From positions 1 through 38,108 of the forward strand of contig CANFCX010000013.1 of assembly GCA_947445225.1 (NCBI GenBank): a stretch of 38,108 nt of DNA, in the 5' to 3' direction. This document shows, piece by piece, positions 19,847-26,794 of the stretch. Every line of letters begins with the position of its first letter. Position 1 is the stretch's first letter. A program made the position numbers and the translations under genes. This DNA comes from Rhodospirillales bacterium. Lineage in GTDB: Bacteria > Pseudomonadota > Alphaproteobacteria > CACIAM-22H2. Under the pieces are notes generated by a model, which saw nothing but the letters and a program-made list of their open reading frames with translations, did not search any database and was not told where the DNA came from.

Positions 19847-20893
19847 TCACTCGCCCGCGACCGCGCGCGCGGTCAGCGCCGCGACCGCCTGGTCCACGAG
19901 TTCGGCGATGATCTCGGCCGTCGATTGTTCACGCGTGACCATGCCGACGCTTTGGCCGGCCATCAGCGAACCGTATTCGACGTCGCCGTCGATCACCGCG
20001 CGGCGCAAGGCGCCGGCCCAGAAATGCTCGATTTCAAGCTGCGCGTCTTTTTGCGTCAATGCGCCGGCCTCGAAGCGGTCGATGACTTGGCGCTGCGTTT
20101 CCAGGAAGGTTTCGGTTGCCTTGTTGGCCAGGGCACGCACGGGAATCACCGGAAATCGCGGATCGAGCTGGAGCGAAGGCATGGCATCGCGCGCCGCGGC
20201 CCGGATAAAGGCCTGTTTGAAACGAGGATGAGCAATCGACTCGGTAGCGCACACAAAATGCGTGCCAAGTTGGCAGCCCGCGGCCCCCATATCGAGATAG
20301 GAAACGATCGCCTCGCCGCGCCCGATGCCGCCGGCGACGAAGATCGGAACCTCGCGCACATGGGGCAGGATTTCTTGGGCCAACACGCTGGTCGAGACCG
20401 CGCCGATATGTCCGCCCGCTTCCATGCCTTCGATCACCAGGGCGTCGATGCCCGAACGCACGAGTTTGCGGGCGATCGCGAACGCCGGCGCGAAGCCGAT
20501 CACCTTTGTTCCCGATTCCTTGAGGCGGGTGAGCACGGTGTTGGGCGGCAAGCCGCCGGCCAGTACCACATGCCCAACCTTCGCCTGGATGCAGGTTTCG
20601 GCGAGTTCGAGAAGCTGCGGGTGCATGACGATCAGGTTCACGCCGAACGGCCGATCGGTCAGCGCCTTGGTCGCCGCGATTTCCTCGGCGAGTTTGTCGG
20701 GCAACATCGAGCCGCAGGCGATGACGCCGAAGGCCCCCGCGTTCGACATGGCGGCGACCAGGTGCCGTTCCGACACCCAGGTCATCGCCCCGCCCATGAT
20801 CGCTACATCGCTACCGAGAAACTCCCGCCCTCGCCGCCACAGGCTGTCGAGCCGGGCGCGCGCCGCGTCCCGATCCGAGGGGTCACGCGGCAT
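19847..20893 (-). CDS. Nitronate monooxygenase family flavoprotein
   Basis: An FMN enzyme of the 2-nitropropane dioxygenase/nitronate monooxygenase family. It may oxidise nitronates such as propionate-3-nitronate, but many members have unknown substrates. Visible features are AIMGGAMTWVSERHLVAAMSNAG at the start of the barrel, the catalytic-His region EGMEAGGHIG, and FMN phosphate binding in FVAGGIGRGEAI and GAAGCQLGTHFV. The ORF-track start at 21100 lies inside lysC in another frame. The family pattern begins after DSLWRRGREF, so I use ATG 20893 (348 residues), which overlaps the lysC stop by 11 bases; ATG 20902 is an alternative. It is coupled to lysC upstream and ptsP downstream. A link to lysine or aspartate metabolism is not evident. 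Confidence 0.88.
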   Translation of the reverse strand: MPRDPSDRDAARARLDSLWRRGREFLGSDVAIMGGAMTWVSERHLVAAMSNAGAFGVIACGSMLPDKLAEEIAATKALTDRPFGVNLIVMHPQLLELAETCIQAKVGHVVLAGGLPPNTVLTRLKESGTKVIGFAPAFAIARKLVRSGIDALVIEGMEAGGHIGAVSTSVLAQEILPHVREVPIFVAGGIGRGEAIVSYLDMGAAGCQLGTHFVCATESIAHPRFKQAFIRAAARDAMPSLQLDPRFPVIPVRALANKATETFLETQRQVIDRFEAGALTQKDAQLEIEHFWAGALRRAVIDGDVEYGSLMAGQSVGMVTREQSTAEIIAELVDQAVAALTARAVAGE

Positions 20894-22103
20894 CCAACCC
20901 ATAGGCGGTATGCAGGGTGCGCAGCGCGAGTTCCAAGTAATCCTCGCCGATGAGGACGCTGACCTTGATCTCCGAGGTGGAGATGACCTGGATGTTGATG
21001 CCCTTTTCGGCCAGCGCGCGGAACATGGTGAGGGCAACGCCGGCGTGGCTGCGCATGCCGATGCCGACGACGGAAACCTTGGCGACGCCGGGGTCGGCAT
21101 GGAGGTCGCGGAAGCCCAGGGCCTGCTGGCGCGATATGAGCGTGCTGACCGCCCGGTCCAGATCGGCCTTGGCGACGGTGAAGGTAAGGTCGGTGGTGCG
21201 GCCGTCCTCCGACACGTTCTGCACGATCATGTCGATGTTGATGGCCGCGTCGGCCAAAGGCCCGAAAATGGCGGCCGCGACGCCGGGCCGATCCGCGACT
21301 TTGCTCAGCGTGATCTTCGCCTCGTCGCGATTATAGGCGATGCCGCTGACGACGTGTTTTTCCACGATTTCTTCCTCGTCCACAACCAATGTTCCCGGCG
21401 TATCCTCGAAGCTCGACAACACCTGCACGCGCACGCGCCGGTTCATGGCCAGCTCCACCGACCGGGTTTGGAGAACCTTGGCTCCCAGGGAGGCCATCTC
21501 CAGCATCTCTTCATACGTGATCTTATCGAGCTTACGCGCCTTAGTAACGATTCGCGGATCGCAGGTATAGATGCCGTCGACGTCGGTGTAGATGTCGCAC
21601 CGATCGGCGCCCAAGGCGGCGGCCAGCGCGACGGCCGAGGTATCGGAACCGCCGCGGCCGAGCGTGGTCACCCGCCCATCCGGCGCCTGGCCCTGAAAAC
21701 CCGCGACCACGGCGGCCTCGCCCTTCTTGATGCCGGCCTCGAGCGCGTCGGTGTTGACGTTTTGGATGCGCGCCTTGCCATGGACGTTGTCGGTGGCGAT
21801 GGGGACCTGCCAGCCAAGCCAGGACCGCGAGGGCACGCCAATTTCCTGGAGCGCGATCGCCATCAATCCGCTGGTGATTTGTTCGCCGGCGGCGACGATG
21901 ACGTCGTATTCGCGCGAATCGTGCAGCGTCGCTATCTGGTTGGTCCAGGCGACAAGCTGGTTGGTGGCCCCCGCCATCGCCGACACCACGACGGCGACTT
22001 CGTTGCCGGCATCGACTTCGCGCTTGACCCTGCGGGCCGCGGATTTGATACGGTCGACATCGGCGACGGATGTGCCGCCGAATTTCAGGACGATGCGCGC
22101 CAT
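20883..22103 (-). CDS. lysC: Aspartate kinase
   Basis: It phosphorylates aspartate, the first step toward lysine, threonine and methionine. The start is ATG 22103 because the family begins with MARIVLKFGGTSV; the 34 extra residues in the ORF track are upstream. That gives 406 residues. The kinase domain has KFGGTS, VVSAMAGATNQL, and LGRGGSDTSAVALAAAL near residues 170-185. Two C-terminal ACT domains follow (KVADRPGVAAAIFGPLAD and GIGMRSHAGVALTMFRAL) for feedback inhibition. The ribosome-binding site is weak. The leader of about 95 bases has a strong hairpin (22141-22159) after a likely promoter (22205-22233). It probably heads the long minus-strand gene run. Confidence 0.96.
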   Translation of the reverse strand: MARIVLKFGGTSVADVDRIKSAARRVKREVDAGNEVAVVVSAMAGATNQLVAWTNQIATLHDSREYDVIVAAGEQITSGLMAIALQEIGVPSRSWLGWQVPIATDNVHGKARIQNVNTDALEAGIKKGEAAVVAGFQGQAPDGRVTTLGRGGSDTSAVALAAALGADRCDIYTDVDGIYTCDPRIVTKARKLDKITYEEMLEMASLGAKVLQTRSVELAMNRRVRVQVLSSFEDTPGTLVVDEEEIVEKHVVSGIAYNRDEAKITLSKVADRPGVAAAIFGPLADAAINIDMIVQNVSEDGRTTDLTFTVAKADLDRAVSTLISRQQALGFRDLHADPGVAKVSVVGIGMRSHAGVALTMFRALAEKGINIQVISTSEIKVSVLIGEDYLELALRTLHTAYGLDAA

Positions 22104-22140
22104 GGATGAGGAACTCGAACTAGCCGAAACGTTGGTCGGG

Positions 22141-22159
22141 CGCGAAGCCCGGCTTCGCG
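22141..22159 (-). other. Perfect 8-bp hairpin in the lysC leader
   Basis: CGCGAAGC, loop CCG, GCTTCGCG. It lies 38 bases upstream of the lysC ATG and downstream of the proposed promoter. No T-run follows on the minus strand, so it is not a standard terminator. It could stabilise the mRNA, act in attenuation, or terminate weakly. Confidence 0.6.
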
Positions 22160-22204
22160 GGTGGGAGAAGCCGAGCGGGCCATTGCCGCAGACCGGGTGA
22201 CGCA

Positions 22205-22233
22205 TTCATACTGACGGCCGGTGGTGCAGGCAA
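22205..22233 (-). promoter_or_regulatory. Likely promoter of the lysC operon
   Basis: On the minus strand TTGCCT, 17 bases, TATGAA. Spacing is ideal and both hexamers keep the most conserved positions. It lies in the divergent ubiG-lysC gap and would give a lysC leader of about 95 bases. Confidence 0.45.
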
Positions 22234-22266
22234 GGTGGATACGCGGCATTTTTCAGTGACCCAATC

Positions 22267-23031
22267 ATGAATGTTACGGCGAGCGTGAAGGATCACACAT
22301 CCACGGGAAGCGTCGACGCGGCGGAGATCGCCCGATTCGACGCCATGGCGTCCGATTGGTGGAACCCGACCGGCGGCTTTCGGCCGCTCCACCGGCTCAA
22401 TCCCGCGCGGCTGGCTTTCATCCGCGATGCGGTCACCGCCCATGCCGGCCGCGATCCGGCCGTGATCGCGCCCTTCGCCGGGCTTGATGTTCTCGATATC
22501 GGGTGCGGCGGCGGTTTGATCGCGGAGCCCATGCGCCGGCTGGGGGCGACCGTCCTGGGGATCGACATGGCCGAAGCGGCCATCGACGTCGCCCGCCGCC
22601 ACGCCGCCCAATCCGAACTCGATATCGACTATCGGTGTTGCGCCGCCGAGGATTTGGCCGCTTCGGGCGAAACATTCGACGTCGTGTTGGCCTTGGAAGT
22701 GATCGAACACGTGGCCGATCGCGGTTCTTTTTTCAGCGCCTGCGCCAAGCTGGTGAAACCCGGCGGCGCGTTGGTGGCCTCGACCCTCAACCGCACGCCG
22801 CGGGCCTTCCTGGTCGCTATCGTCGGCGCGGAATATCTGCTGGGCTGGCTGCCGCGCGGCACCCATGATTGGCAGAAATTCGTAAGGCCGTCCGAACTCG
22901 CCCGCGAGGCGCGACAGGTCGGGCTGGAAGTTACCAGCCTGAAGGGCCTGGGTTATCGCCCGCTCACCGATACCTGGAGCCTGGGCGAGGATTTGGGAGT
23001 GAATTACCTGGCCTTCGCGGTCAAGGCCTGA
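22267..23031 (+). CDS. ubiG: Ubiquinone biosynthesis O-methyltransferase UbiG
   Basis: It catalyses both O-methylations of the ubiquinone ring using SAM. The 254 residues show the typical opening AAEIARFDAMASDWWNPTGGF and PLHRLNPARL, the SAM loop LDIGCGGGLIAEPMRRLGA, EVIEHVADRGSFF and the membrane-associating segment near AFLVAIVGAEYLLGWLPRGTHDW. The C-terminal GLGYRPLTDTWSL and NYLAFAVKA are standard. It is divergent from lysC; the start ATG has only a weak ribosome-binding site. It is convergent with DUF1178, with 18 bases between the stops. UbiG implies aerobic ubiquinone synthesis. Confidence 0.96.
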   Translation: MNVTASVKDHTSTGSVDAAEIARFDAMASDWWNPTGGFRPLHRLNPARLAFIRDAVTAHAGRDPAVIAPFAGLDVLDIGCGGGLIAEPMRRLGATVLGIDMAEAAIDVARRHAAQSELDIDYRCCAAEDLAASGETFDVVLALEVIEHVADRGSFFSACAKLVKPGGALVASTLNRTPRAFLVAIVGAEYLLGWLPRGTHDWQKFVRPSELAREARQVGLEVTSLKGLGYRPLTDTWSLGEDLGVNYLAFAVKA

Positions 23032-23049
23032 TCGGGATTCCGCGCGGCG

Positions 23050-23490
23050 CTAGGAATTGTGGCGGTTGATCCAGGGAACTTTCCGGAACTCCACGCCTTC
23101 CTCGGCGAGGTCCTTGGCTTGGTCGTCGGTGGCCTCGCCATAGATGTTGCGCTTCTCGGTCTCGCCGTAATGGATCTTGCGCGCTTCCTCCGGGAAATTC
23201 GGCCCGACATAGTGGCCGTTCGCCTCGATCATCCGGCGCAGTTCCTGCAATTGGCGGATCACCGGGGCTACGCGAGCCGCATCCGAAGCGGCCGGCGGGG
23301 TGGGTGTGGTGGCGGGTTCTTCGGCGCCCCGGCCGATGCGCGGGGCCATCGGGGCCTTGGACACCGCCGCGGAACCGCAGACCGGGCACGCGACCTGTTT
23401 CTTGGAACTTTGGCGGTCGAACGTCGCCCCGTCCTTGAACCAAGCCTCGAACACGTGGTCGCCTTCACATTTGAGATCGAACAGGATCAT
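23050..23490 (-). CDS. DUF1178 family protein
   Basis: A 146-residue protein beginning MILFDLKCEGDHVFEAWFKDG, the DUF1178 signature. A CPVCGS motif at about residues 35-40 looks like half of a zinc ribbon, with Cys8 as another candidate ligand. The C-terminal half has VGPNFPEEARKIHYGE and GEATDDQAKDL, also conserved in the family. The ORF track begins with a TTG at 23493; the ATG at 23490 fits the family better. The function is unknown; the metal-binding pattern resembles FmdB-type regulatory zinc ribbons. It has its own likely promoter at 23522-23548. Confidence 0.88.
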   Translation of the reverse strand: MILFDLKCEGDHVFEAWFKDGATFDRQSSKKQVACPVCGSAAVSKAPMAPRIGRGAEEPATTPTPPAASDAARVAPVIRQLQELRRMIEANGHYVGPNFPEEARKIHYGETEKRNIYGEATDDQAKDLAEEGVEFRKVPWINRHNS

Positions 23491-23521
23491 CAAGGCCCCG
23501 CTTTTCCCAATTCGGCGAGGG

Positions 23522-23548
23522 GATATAGTACCCCGATAACAGTGTCAA
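23522..23548 (-). promoter_or_regulatory. Candidate promoter of the DUF1178 gene
   Basis: On the minus strand a perfect -35 TTGACA and a -10 TATATC. The spacer is only 15 bases, shorter than ideal. It lies about 30 bases upstream of the start in an AT-richer patch. Confidence 0.4.
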
Positions 23549-23579
23549 ATTTGGGCTGCGCGGGGGATAGTGCCACAAA

Positions 23580-24152
23580 ATGGTTAAAGACAGCGAAATA
23601 AACCCCTCGCCGCGGGGGCATTCCGAAACTCTACCCGCCTCCGCTTGGGTCCGGCGCTTCGCCGAGCTGATACCGAAGGGCGGCACCGTTCTCGATCTGG
23701 GCGCGGGCGCCGGCCGCCATGTTCGCTACCTGTCGGAACGAGGACATCCCGCGGTGGCCGTCGACAAGGACGTTTCCGCGCTCGCCGATCTTACCGGCGC
23801 CGCCGGCATCGAAATCCGGGCCGCCGATCTCGAGGACGGCTCGCCCTGGCCGCTTGGCGATCGGCGTTTCGCCGCGATCGTGGTCACCAACTACCTGTAT
23901 CGGCCGTTGTTCCCGGCCATCCTTGCCGCCTTGGCGCCCGGGGGATTGCTGATCTACGAGACCTTTGCGCGCGGCAATGAAAAATTCGGACGGCCGGCCA
24001 ATCCGGCCTTCTTGCTGCGGAGCGGGGAGCTGCTCGAATTGGCGCGGGGAAGGCTGCGCGTTGTCGCCTACGAACATGGCGAGGTGGCCGAACCGCGGCC
24101 GGCCGTGATTCAACGCATCGCGGCCTTCAACCTTCCCGACGATCCCGCCTAG
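23580..24152 (+). CDS. Small class I SAM-dependent methyltransferase
   Basis: A 190-residue methyltransferase-fold protein with the SAM loop VLDLGAGAGRHVRYLSERGH, acidic VAVDKD, AADLEDGSPWPL, and VVTNYLYRPLFPAILAALAPGGLLIYETFA. The YET-F-xxGNEKFGRP stretch is a recognisable variant seen in TehB-like or unassigned bacterial methyltransferases. There is no extra domain and the substrate is unknown. The start ATG has no good ribosome-binding site. It is divergent from DUF1178 and convergent with fau, so it is a single-gene unit. Confidence 0.85.
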   Translation: MVKDSEINPSPRGHSETLPASAWVRRFAELIPKGGTVLDLGAGAGRHVRYLSERGHPAVAVDKDVSALADLTGAAGIEIRAADLEDGSPWPLGDRRFAAIVVTNYLYRPLFPAILAALAPGGLLIYETFARGNEKFGRPANPAFLLRSGELLELARGRLRVVAYEHGEVAEPRPAVIQRIAAFNLPDDPA

Positions 24153-24180
24153 GCCTGGCGGGCTTGAGCCGGCGGTTGTC

Positions 24181-24765
24181 TTATTCGATCCTGGTCGCGC
24201 CGGCCTCGGTGACGACCCAATCCAGTTTCTGGTCGTGTTCGCCAGTGGGAATGCGCGGAACCTGCTGCCCGGCATAAGCGACGCCCACGGCCAACACGGC
24301 GCGGCCGCCCCGTCGCAACCGGGCCAGCGTGCGATCGTAATAACCGCCGCCATAACCCAGCCGGTGACCGGCGGAATCGAAGGCGAGCAGGGGCACGATC
24401 ACGACGTCCGGTCTGATTTCGGCGCGATCCTCGGCGGGGAGCGAGACACCGAAGGCGCCGCTGAGGAGTGTGTCGCCGGGGCGCCAGCTTCGGAAGATCA
24501 GGGGCTCGCCCTTTCTCAAGACGACCGGCAACCCGATGGCGTGGCCACGGCGATGCAGTTCCCGCAGCAGCGGGCGGGGGTCGATTTCGTCGCGCATGGG
24601 CCAATAGCCGCTCACCGCCGTCTGGGCGGGCAGGGTGATGGCCGCCAGGAAGCGATCGCGCAGCCTTTCGCCGGCCACGGGAGAATCCGATTGCGCGGCG
24701 GCGATGGCCGCACGGCGCGAAACCGCCTCGCGGCGGAGGGCGGCTTTATCGATGTCGCCACTCAT
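24181..24765 (-). CDS. fau: 5-formyltetrahydrofolate cyclo-ligase
   Basis: It converts 5-formyl-THF to 5,10-methenyl-THF with ATP, returning stored folate to the one-carbon pool. The 194 residues have the N-terminal KAALRREAVSRRAAI, the substrate region YWPMRDEIDPRPLL, and the ATP-binding signature HRLGYGGGYYDRTLA. The symbol fau (also ygfA) is used because it lies directly downstream of the 6S RNA gene, the classic ssrS-ygfA arrangement. Readthrough of 6S probably expresses it, as the gap is only 26 bases. Confidence 0.95.
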   Translation of the reverse strand: MSGDIDKAALRREAVSRRAAIAAAQSDSPVAGERLRDRFLAAITLPAQTAVSGYWPMRDEIDPRPLLRELHRRGHAIGLPVVLRKGEPLIFRSWRPGDTLLSGAFGVSLPAEDRAEIRPDVVIVPLLAFDSAGHRLGYGGGYYDRTLARLRRGGRAVLAVGVAYAGQQVPRIPTGEHDQKLDWVVTEAGATRIE

Positions 24766-24791
24766 CGCGGCGTTTTCCGGCGCTGGGAGAA

Positions 24792-24960
24792 GGTGGGGCG
24801 GGGCCGCAAAGGCCGTTGGCTATTGCTGATCCTCTGTGGCCTGCTTGTGCAGGTGGGCGCCATATGATGAAGCCAAGGCTTCGCCAGAGACAGCTCCCTA
24901 GAGGTCACTATTGGCCCAGGGATTAGCGAACCTGACGCACCGCGCAGCGTCCGCCCCACC
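24792..24960 (-). ncRNA. ssrS: 6S RNA
   Basis: About 169 bases on the minus strand between the cyclase/zapA genes and fau, the usual place of ssrS. The 5' end GGTGGGGCGG pairs perfectly with the 3' end CCGCCCCACC (10 bp). Inside are the conserved-looking central-bubble flanks: GCTAATCCCTGGGCC and CTAGGGAGCTGTCTCTGGC on the 5' side, and GAGGATCAGCAATAGCC on the 3' side. 6S RNA mimics an open promoter and sequesters sigma-70 RNA polymerase in stationary phase. Ends are set from the terminal stem and from the promoter spacing, so they may be off by a few bases. Synteny, length, terminal helix and promoter agree. Confidence 0.88.
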
Positions 24961-24964
24961 GATA

Positions 24965-24993
24965 CATCTAGTCCCTATCCGCACGTGCGGCAA
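24965..24993 (-). promoter_or_regulatory. Promoter of the 6S RNA gene
   Basis: On the minus strand TTGCCG, 17 bases, TAGATG, placed so that transcription begins at about base 24960, the first base of the terminal stem. A palindrome CCGCACGTGCGG overlaps the -35 and the spacer (24980-24991) and might bind a regulator. The promoter begins only ten bases after the cyclase stop. Confidence 0.55.
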
Positions 24994-25003
24994 TGGGCCT
25001 CGC

Positions 25004-26218
25004 TCACCCAGCCGATGGACGCAGCAGCGTGAACAACTCCTGCGGTTCACTCACGCCGCGCAAGGCATAACGGCCGAGCGAGACGAGCCGGCCGCGGGAT
25101 TCTCCGGCGGAGGCGGCAAAGGCGGAGGACAGAATCACTTCCTGCTCCAGCGAACGGCCCATGGCCTCGATCCGCGCGAGTTCATTGACCGCCGGACCGA
25201 CAACCGTGAAATCCAGGCGTTCGGCGCTGCCGATATTGCCGTAAAAGACCTCGCCGATATGCAAGGCCAGATCGAAACGTGTGATCGGCAGACCGGCGGC
25301 GCTCCGGCGTTTATTCACCTCCGCCAATCCGGCGAAAGCGGCATCACCCGCGGCCAGGGCGCGGCGGCAGGCATTTTCGGCCGTGTCCAGCGCGAAGGTG
25401 CCCAGGATGCCGTCGCCCATGAATTTCAGGACCTGCCCGCCATTGGCGTGGATCGCGGAGACCAGGCAATCGGCGTAGTCGTTGAGCAAGGGAACGATCT
25501 GGTCCGCAGCCGTGCGATCGACGATTTTGGTAAAGCCCTGGAGGTCGCTCAACCACAGTACCGCCCGAATGGGTTCGGACACGCCGCGTTCGATATTGCC
25601 TTTGAGCACGCGGCTCCCGGCGTCGTGGCCGAGATAGGTTTCGACCAGGGTGTGGGCGATGCGTGCGACCGAAACGCCGCGGATGGCGATGGCGAGGATC
25701 GGGACGAGCCGCTCCAGCGCCTGGGCCTCATCGTCGGTGAAACCACCGGGGCGATCCCCGGTCCACGACGAATAAACGCAATCCATCGTGCCGATCACCG
25801 CACCCTCGCCAAAGCGGTTGGTGAAGGCCAGATAGTCGGTGGCGCCCTCGGCGCGCAAATCGTCGAGGATAGGAAAATCCGCCGGTTTCGGGGTGTTCTC
25901 GATTCGCCGGCGCAAAATGCACTCGCCGCTTTTCAGCAAATAATTGAACGGGCTGTTGAGCCAGCCTTCGGATTCGTCCAGGCCGGTGCTGCGTTTATAT
26001 TCGTCGCGCCGAACGGCCGGGGTATCGCGGTTCCACACGAAAAGATGCCCGCCGAGGACGGGGTGCAGCGTGTCGATGCCCAGTGCCGCGCGTTTCAGCG
26101 GCAGGCCGGCGGCGACGGCGCGGGCGCAGAGCCCTTGCAGCAGGTCACCTTCGCTGGCCCCGCGCAGCGAATCCTCGGCGATCGCTTCGCTCAGTCGCAG
26201 GATCGCTTCGGAATTCAT
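25004..26218 (-). CDS. Class III adenylate/guanylate cyclase domain protein
   Basis: A 404-residue protein starting at ATG 26218; the ORF-track N-terminus is an overlap with zapA in another frame. The N-terminal half (about 1-190) is GAF-like and probably senses a ligand. The C-terminal half is a class III nucleotide cyclase domain. Metal-binding Asp residues are D225 (SDLQGFT) and D269 (KFMGDG), with K265 at the adenine-specifying position. N345 and R349 (VNELAR) match the transition-state residues. The second purine-specifying position is Thr338 in DFTVVG, the class IIIb form, which in other bacteria goes with bicarbonate stimulation. It should make cAMP. There is no membrane segment. The gene follows zapA by ten bases, so it is likely co-transcribed with a cell-division gene, and ends at the 6S promoter. 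Confidence 0.9.
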   Translation of the reverse strand: MNSEAILRLSEAIAEDSLRGASEGDLLQGLCARAVAAGLPLKRAALGIDTLHPVLGGHLFVWNRDTPAVRRDEYKRSTGLDESEGWLNSPFNYLLKSGECILRRRIENTPKPADFPILDDLRAEGATDYLAFTNRFGEGAVIGTMDCVYSSWTGDRPGGFTDDEAQALERLVPILAIAIRGVSVARIAHTLVETYLGHDAGSRVLKGNIERGVSEPIRAVLWLSDLQGFTKIVDRTAADQIVPLLNDYADCLVSAIHANGGQVLKFMGDGILGTFALDTAENACRRALAAGDAAFAGLAEVNKRRSAAGLPITRFDLALHIGEVFYGNIGSAERLDFTVVGPAVNELARIEAMGRSLEQEVILSSAFAASAGESRGRLVSLGRYALRGVSEPQELFTLLRPSAG

Positions 26219-26228
26219 GGCCGGCGGG

Positions 26229-26555
26229 TCAGGCGCGTTCGAGTCTCGCGGCCAGGGCCTCCACGCGGGAAGCCAGCGCATCGAGCCCCTCGCCAAGTTT
26301 GCCGTCGCCCGCGGCGCCCTCGCCCTTGGCGCGCAGCTCGGCGAGATCTTCATAAGCATCGGTCAATTCGTCGGCGATCAACAGGTTGGTCAGCACGAGC
26401 AGGAGGCTTTCGTTGACCTGCGGGCCGGCCTTCGCCGCCAGCTCGCCCAAACGCCGGTCGACATATTCGGCGAGCCGGGCGACATGCGCTTCCTGGCCGT
26501 CATCACAAGCCACGGGATAACGCCGGCCATGGATCGTGACCATGACTTGCGCCAT
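26229..26555 (-). CDS. zapA: Cell division protein ZapA
   Basis: ZapA bundles FtsZ filaments and stabilises the Z-ring. The 108-residue protein has the N-terminal ZapA pattern MVTIHGRRYPVACDDGQE, then HVARLAEYVDRRLGELA, and NESLLLVLTNLLIADEL, followed by a coiled coil (ALASRVEALAARLERA). It starts one base after the DUF4164 stop and is followed by the cyclase gene. The position near 6S RNA and fau is the classical zapA-ssrS-fau locus. Confidence 0.94.
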   Translation of the reverse strand: MAQVMVTIHGRRYPVACDDGQEAHVARLAEYVDRRLGELAAKAGPQVNESLLLVLTNLLIADELTDAYEDLAELRAKGEGAAGDGKLGEGLDALASRVEALAARLERA

Positions 26556-26556
26556 G

Positions 26557-26739
26557 TCAGTCGCCCAACATGGTTTTCAGCCGCGCGATGGTGGCGTCGA
26601 GCTTGCGGCCCAAAGCCGCGATGTTGGCCTGTGCGCCGGGAGGAGGTTTGCCAGCCGGAGCCGCGCGCGATTTGATCGCGATCTCAAGCCGCGCCACCGC
26701 CTGGTCCAGCCGTTTTGCCGCTGAATCGATTTCCGTCAT
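26557..26739 (-). CDS. DUF4164-like small coiled-coil protein
   Basis: A 60-residue protein with heptad-like helices (SAAKRLDQAVARLEIAIKSR and ALGRKLDATIARLKTMLG) split by a Pro/Gly-rich turn. Small coiled-coil proteins of the DUF4164 type commonly precede zapA in Alphaproteobacteria, and spacing (one base to zapA) supports translational coupling. A helper of ZapA or FtsZ is plausible but unproven. A promoter with ideal spacing ends six bases before the ATG, so the mRNA may be leaderless. Confidence 0.8.
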   Translation of the reverse strand: MTEIDSAAKRLDQAVARLEIAIKSRAAPAGKPPPGAQANIAALGRKLDATIARLKTMLGD

Positions 26740-26745
26740 GACGTG

Positions 26746-26774
26746 ACGATATGCGTCGGAGCCGAACCGGTCAA
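26746..26774 (-). promoter_or_regulatory. Promoter of the DUF4164-zapA-cyclase unit
   Basis: On the minus strand TTGACC, 17 bases, TATCGT, followed by CACGTC and the ATG. The start of transcription would fall at or next to the ATG. It separates this unit from the pnt operon, whose last stop is only 55 bases upstream of the DUF4164 ATG. Confidence 0.55.
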
Positions 26775-26794
26775 CGCTGGAAGGGTTCGGCGCC

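Noticed and set aside
20903-21100. N-terminal extension of the nitronate monooxygenase ORF
   Set aside because: It is the lysC ACT-domain sequence read in another frame (Ser/Arg/Pro-rich).
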